From positions 49,584,365 through 49,648,364 of the forward strand of contig NC_055996.1 of the NCBI RefSeq assembly GCF_018446385.1: a DNA stretch of 64,000 nucleotides. Direction: 5' to 3'. The stretch comes from Zingiber officinale. Taxonomy: Eukaryota > Streptophyta > Magnoliopsida > Zingiberales > Zingiberaceae. Each line of letters opens with the position of its first letter. Position 1 is the first letter of the stretch. Made by a program: the position numbers and the translations under genes. The notes beneath the pieces were generated by a model. That model was given only the letters and a program-made list of their open reading frames with translations. It did no database searches and was not told the origin of the DNA. Of this stretch, positions 58,988 through 64,000 are shown in pieces.

Positions 58988-59370
58988 TCTAAAACTCAAG
59001 ATTAAAAATTCGAAATTAATCTAAAACTCAAAATTCAAAATTCAAAATTAATCTAAAACTCAAAATTCAAAATTAATCTAAAACTCAAAATTCAAAATTC
59101 GGAATTAAAATTTAAAATTCAAACTCAAAATTCGTAATTAAAATTCAAACTCAAAATTCGTAATTAAAATTTAAAATTCAAACTCAAAATTCGTAATTAA
59201 AATTTAAACTTCAAACTCAAAATTCGTAATTAAAATTCAAACTCAAAATTCGTAATTAAAATTTAAAATTTAAAATTCAAACTCAAAATTCATAATTAAA
59301 ATTTAAACTTTAAACTCAAAATTTGTAATTAAAATTTAAATTCAAACTCAAAATTATTAATAAAATTTAA
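58985..59370. repeat. AAACTCAAAATTCGTAATTA minisatellite in element J
   Basis: Irregular tandem repeats of AATTAAAATTCAAACTCAAAATTC-type units lie just after the gag stop. The region 59370-60150, which should hold pol, has no domain and short frames only. It contains a cluster of repeated TACCCG(G/A)..GGGTAA units at 59435-59500 and AT-rich ACTTAAACATTTT repeats at 59940-60090. Confidence 0.8.
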
Positions 59371-60239
59371 AACTCAAAAATCAAATAGAAGGAGGGTCCA
59401 GAATAGCTGGCAACTCCGAAATCTATTTACCCGACAGGGTAACCGAACTTAATCTACCCGAAATGGGTAAACAAGAGTAGATTACCCGGATGGGTAAATA
59501 AGGATAGATTAAAAAGGGTTAAATTTTAACTTGAAACACAGTACTGGTGAAGTTTTTGGATGATAGTACATTGGGAAAACTTGGGCATCGCATGTCTAGG
59601 AAGATATGGCTTCGACCTGGTGCATTTGGCCAAGTGGAACTAACCGAAGATACCCTTAAATGGATCCTAACTAGTTAGACCAAGGTTTAGTATTAAGCTC
59701 AATGGGTAAGACTATTTGGGAAACCTCGAAGGCATGGTTACTTTAATGAGCTCCTTGTGACTCACCATAGCCCAGAAGTTTATCCAAAGAATGCTTATTT
59801 GTTTAACCCAAAGCTAAACCCGAATCTAACATAAAGTTAAACTAAGCCCTAAAAATTGAACTAATTCATCTCACAGAATAATAGGATCCCTTGATTGAAA
59901 ACGTAGATCGGGTGAGATGACTAAGCAAACTAAATTTTAAATGTTACTTAAGTTAAGTTAAACATTTTTCATTAACTTAAACATTTTTTAAAATGTTACT
60001 TAAATTAACTTAAACATTTTCAATTTCAAATTAACTTAAACATTTTTAACATCAAATTAACTTAAACATTTTTAAGTTAATAAATTAACTTAAAACATTA
60101 AAAAAAATGAACAAACAGGGGTCAAAAACCAAGGGCGAGCGCCCCTGGTATTCCGACCCAGGGCGTCCGCAGAGAACCCGGGCGCCCCGCCTCACACGAC
60201 CCCGGGTGCCCGGAACAGGTCCGGGCGCCCGGACTCCCT

Positions 60240-60247
60240 TATAAATA
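60240..60247 (+). promoter_or_regulatory. Internal TATA box upstream of the envelope-like ORF
   Basis: TATAAATA follows a GGTCCGGGCGCCCGGACTCCC stretch (60219-60238) and precedes GGGGGC and a 5'-leader-like CT-rich tract. This is the same arrangement as the LTR promoter of the element (GGGCGCCCGG, then CATATAAAAGG). It lies 147 bases upstream of the predicted ATG. Confidence 0.55.
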
Positions 60248-60393
60248 GGGGGCAGGGGCGCCCCCTACCCTTGCACCTCCAAGTTTTCCTTAAGCTTTTC
60301 AGCTTCACTGCGAAAACTTTCAAAATTAAAATTTTTAGCGGTTGATACGGAGTCGCGACTCAACCGAGGTCGTCAGTTCTAAAATTTCTTACG

Positions 60394-61723
60394 ATGGCTC
60401 CTCGGTAAACTTTCTATCCCTTCTTAAATTTTATTCCAAAACTTATAATGCTTGTTTATTTCTTAGTATAATATTAGTTTGAAATTTAGGAAGCGTTCTA
60501 AATCTGGTGCTGGGCCCTCTACACCTAGCATTGACCCTAGGTTTCCCACCGACGAACTTAGGCTTAAGTTTGAGTCAACGATTTACATGGCCATTAAAAC
60601 CAAATGTATAGATAGAGCGTTCTTTCTATGCTCTTGTGTCCCAGCCGTCGAGGCTATAAACCACTATAGGTTGCGGAACCTTGTTGAGTGTACCAGCTCG
60701 GTAAACATAAGTTTGTGTGTCAAATTTTACAACAACCTAGTAAAAATAGACGACTTTACCTATACCACTAGGGCAGCTGGGACGGATATCCCACTATCCC
60801 CCACTACCATTCGTGAGTTTCTAGGTTTACGAGAGTCACCCTGCACCTTTTTGTGCTATCCTCCCAGGGAGCTACCTTTTGGAGATCCCTACTCACATAT
60901 TACCCTTGATACAATCTATTCGTATTTTTTTGAGGACCAGCGTGATCCCACTGTGACCCAGTTTAGGTCAGTTACCCTTAGAGTTCAGGACTACGCCCTT
61001 TATAGGGTCCTAGTGTGTTGCATTCTACCGCTAACCACCCGCGACGTTGCGGTGATGCGTCCATTCCACTCCTTTCTTCTTTATGCCCTGTGTCATAGGC
61101 TAGACATAGACATCAACCTACACATCTTTTCCACTATTATCTACGCAGCTGGATACGTGATCAACGGACGGACACATATTCCCTACTGTCACATTCTGAT
61201 AGCTTACATGTCCTCCATGCACATTGATGTCACCAGAGGTGACACCCGCTACATGACCGAGTTTGACATTATAGGAGCCAGGAACTTCTCCCTAGCTAGT
61301 ATCCATATAGATGATGAGGGTACCATGTCCTGGCAGAGGGGGGCACAGCACCAGCAGGAGGAGGAGGCAGAGCAGGATGAGTTCATGTTGGCACTATTTC
61401 CTGAGGACGCCGCTCCTGTCCCACCACCAGCTTGAGCACCACGCCCAGCTCCCCGCACTCTAGCCGAGCGAGTATCTGGACTAGAGAGAGCTATGTCGAG
61501 CCTCCAGCACGAGAGCTCCGAGTTTCATCGAGACATACGATGAGAGGTCTCTGATCTACGACGAGAGGTCCGACAGGAGGTCTCCGACTTACGACGAGAC
61601 GTACGGCAGGAGATCTCCGACCTGCGCCGAGATCTACGAGAGGATGATCGGGCTCGTCACACTGAGCTCCTGACACTACTCCGGTCGCTGGGTTCCGGAC
61701 CACCTCCCTCATCATCTCAGTAG
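60394..61723 (+). pseudogene. Envelope-like ORF of SIRE element J, two late stops
   Basis: ATG 60394 (MAPR) runs into a donor at 60405 (CTCG|GTAAAC) and an acceptor at 60489 (TTTAG|G), which restores the frame as MAPRKRSKSGAGPS. The downstream frame is open from the acceptor to 61435. It encodes a region matching the plant envelope-like/putative transposon protein family found 3' of pol in SIRE-type elements (DFTYTTRAAGTDIPLSPTTI and EFLGLRESPCTFLCYPPREL are the best preserved stretches), then an acidic tail. After TGA 61433-61435 the same frame continues with a second TGA at 61541-61543 to a stop at 61721-61723. That tail has repeated (E/D)VRQE(V/I)SDLRR units, a strong coiled coil. Both stops could be CGA to TGA changes. 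No signal peptide is seen; a clear transmembrane helix is also not obvious. Function is unknown. Confidence 0.72.
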
Positions 61724-63163
61724 CTCGACTGTAGCTCCATTATGACAGCATGTAGCGACACCTTTTATCTATGTTGACTATTACTTCAGACTTGGTTGAT
61801 TCTGCCTTAATTTAATAGATCAGGGTAGAATAGGTATCTTCAAATTAGTCCGCTTAGTGCTTTTTGGTTTAAAATTACATTTTTAAAATTCTAGGCAAAA
61901 TTTTGATTTTTCAAAATCCCTACTTTACTAGACTTTCAAAAGTTGGACTTAGCCTAGGATTTCCCCTAGAAATCATGTTCCCCCAGGACTCAGCCAGAGC
62001 ATCTCACAAGCACCTAGGTTTACCTTGATTGTGTTTGTAAAACATAGAACGGTGTGAGATGCATAGGGTACAGCCTGGACTCAAGAATGCTTATTTCTGT
62101 GCATCAATATGAGTCTGGGCGTTATATACATAATTAACAGTAATCAAATCAAGTCTTCCAGCCTTAGTCAAATCTAACTGGATCAATTAACTTGACTTGA
62201 CTAACCAAGTGAACACTGTTTCCCTCTAGGCAATCAGCAAGTAGCTAAACGGTTAGACAGTTGGTGACGGAAATAATAAGTTTAAGCATGTCTGTACTTA
62301 AGGGATCTGATACCTGATCAAAACAAATCTTAGCTCATGCTTGGACCTTAGGGCTCTGATACCTTACTAAAACAAAATTTGTAAACTATTAAACACTAAG
62401 GTTAACGCTTCTCCTTTGCCTTAAGTATTCTTGAAATTCATTTCAAAAATATACCTTAAACAACTTTTCAAAAACTTCTCAAAATTTAAAACTCTCAAGT
62501 GTCCTCTATTTTGAAAATTCTTTTTTGGAATTTTGTTAGAAAATTATTTAAGCTGAAACTTTTTCGAAAATTTGTTAAGTTAAATTTTTTTTTTTAAGTT
62601 AGAAAAGTCTTTAAAGTTTGAAAAATTTTGTTAAGCTGCAATTAACATCTTTAAGTTGAAAATTTTCCTTGGAAATTTTCTTTAAAAACCTGAATATTTT
62701 TCCGGAAAATTTCTGAAGTTGAAAATTATGTTTTGAAAATTTTTCTGTGAAAATTTTTGGAAACTACTCAAAATACACTAAGTTAAAAAGAGCTCCTTTT
62801 TGCTATATCTCTTTAAGCAACATCAATTCTAAGGTATTGCCTTTCACTTGCTCCTTGCCTAAGTTAAAATGTTTTCTGCTAAATTCTGTCTTGAAAAGTT
62901 AAGTTTTTCAAAACTAGCTCATTTTTGATATATGGCAAAGGGGGAGAGTAGAGAAATTCAAAGAAAATATTTTAAAGGGAGCTTGTATTAAGGGGGAGCT
63001 ATGGCTATTAGTAAAAAGTTCAAAGAGAATAACTTATATTAAGGGGGAGCTATGTTTATGCTTATCTTGCTATCACGTTTATCGTGTTTCTTGTGCTTAT
63101 ACATAACTGCATATTTTTTACTTAATATTGAATTTCGGTTGCCATTATCAAAAAGGGAGAGAT
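61724..63163 (+). other. 3' non-coding part of element J with polypurine tracts
   Basis: No gene. The AT-rich stretch 62460-62780 repeats TTTGAAAATTTT-like words. Several AAGGGGGAG(CT) tracts (62940, 62990 and 63043) and a final AAAAAGGGAGAGAT (63150-63163) abut the 3' LTR; the last is the likely plus-strand primer. Confidence 0.7.
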
Positions 63164-64000
63164 TGTTGGTGCGGGAAGCATCCGATGATCGAACCTTAGT
63201 TTTGATAATGACAAAGGATTCAAAGTTAAGTTAGTGTGTGATCTAACATGTTTGAATAAGTGTTTCAGGAAAGTCCTAGCTGCGGTTAGGCAGGTGAAAA
63301 ACCCTAAGGGGTGGTAACCTTAGGTCCTAGGGGGCGGTAACCCTAGGTGGAGGAAAACCCTAAGGGGCGGTAACCTTAGGTCCTAGAGGGCGGTAACCCT
63401 AGGTGGAGAAAAACCCTAGGGGGCGGTAACCCTAGGTCCTAGAGGGTGGTAACCCTAGGCGAAAAGTCCAGTCGGTCTGGAGGACCGGACTGGCATCAGG
63501 TAATCTCTCCTGAGGAGAGTAGGTGAGGACGCGTTCCCCGTAGAGGGAACAGTAGGCGTCGGGTCGACCTAGGGTTTCCGGTTGGAAATTCGAAGTCAGA
63601 CTCGGACAGTCTGAAGACTGTCAGTTCTTCTTTATCAGATTCTAACATCGTCTTGCAGGGTATGCATTTGCTCCGACTAACCTTGTTTTGCAGGAGAAGC
63701 GGCTCCTGGAAAAAGGAGGTCCGGGCGCCCAGGATGGATCCGGACGCCCGGAGGTCCGGGCGCCCGGAACAGGTCCAGGGGCCCGGGACCAATTTTTATC
63801 CCCTGCGCGACTTTGTGACGTGGAGCAACCTGGTTGGCTGGTCACGTCACACTCCAGGCGCCCGAAAAGGTCCCAGGCGCCCGGAACCTCATATAAAAGG
63901 AGGGTTGAGGTGCAGCTTTAAGAACAACCATCTTCTAAGCATTCTCCGTGCGACAAGCTGCTAACGTCTCGACTCAGAAGTGCTGCAACGACAATTCAGA
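63164..64000 (+). repeat. 3' LTR of element J (partial, cut by window end)
   Basis: Starts TGTTGGTGCGGGAAGC and matches 55971-56805 with few differences, including the CCTAGG array, the GC palindromes (one extra unit at about 63855) and the TATA box. Confidence 0.92.

Larger units (their letters stand above)
55971..64000 (+). mobile_element. SIRE/Maximus-type copia element J with envelope-like ORF, pol-deleted (runs off the window)
   Basis: A 5' LTR (55971-57066), primer site, gag, envelope-like ORF, polypurine tract and the first 837 bases of the 3' LTR are all present in plus orientation. No protease, integrase, reverse transcriptase or RNase H is found between 58987 and 60394. The two LTRs are very similar. 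The element inserted into the pararetrovirus fragment; the left TSD candidate is AAATA at 55966-55970, and the right one lies outside the window. Confidence 0.88.

Overview
This window is a repeat-dense piece of a nuclear plant genome. Spliceosomal introns, Bet v 1/PR-10 genes, Ty1/copia and Ty3/gypsy LTR retrotransposons, CACTA transposons and an endogenous pararetrovirus fragment all point to a flowering plant. The PR-10 sequence and the abundance of SIRE/Maximus and Tekay-type elements suggest a monocot, but the species cannot be fixed from sequence alone. The only host-type gene is a PR-10 gene, present twice at the two edges of a tandem segmental duplication (about 1845-6110 and 47877-53035). 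The left copy has a premature stop; the right copy is intact. Nearly everything between them is transposon sequence inserted into transposon sequence. 

Nested layout, with target-site duplications (TSDs) read directly: (A) an old SIRE-type copia relic on + (12257-29975) has its gag cut by (B) a 2.5-kb solo LTR on - (12472-23322, TSD AAAGG). B is itself cut by (C) a young Tekay-type gypsy element (14697-23069, TSD TGTAA) with 3.1-kb LTRs and almost no pol. A is also cut by (D) a 4.3-kb CACTA element (23814-28092, TSD TCA), which carries the 5' exons of an Argonaute gene and the end of a Ulp1-like protease. (E) A copia relic on - (29976-30293 and 46201-46850) is split by (F) a 15.9-kb CACTA element (30294-46200, TSD CTA) with decayed TNP2 and Transposase_24-type genes. 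F is split by (G) a solo Tekay-type LTR (32934-40157, TSD CTAAC), which is split by (H) a pol-less SIRE element (33096-36793, TSD GTTAT). A third, decayed CACTA relic lies at 7527-10640. 

To the right of the second PR-10 gene lies the 5' half of an endogenous, badnavirus-like pararetrovirus (about 53035-55970). It is broken by a stop and a frameshift and is cut by (J) a SIRE-type element (55971 to beyond the window). J has a broken gag, no pol, and an envelope-like ORF with its own TATA box and a short predicted intron. 

Three observations deserve most attention. First, Argonaute exons have been captured in a CACTA element next to a Ulp1 module. Second, antisense tRNA-like units with A box, B box and T-run sit near the 5' end of two different Tekay-type LTRs. 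Third, those same LTRs share a splice donor/acceptor pair that would define a 2-2.4 kb leader intron filled with tandem repeats. Most coding regions here are relics. The right PR-10 gene is the only clearly functional-looking gene.
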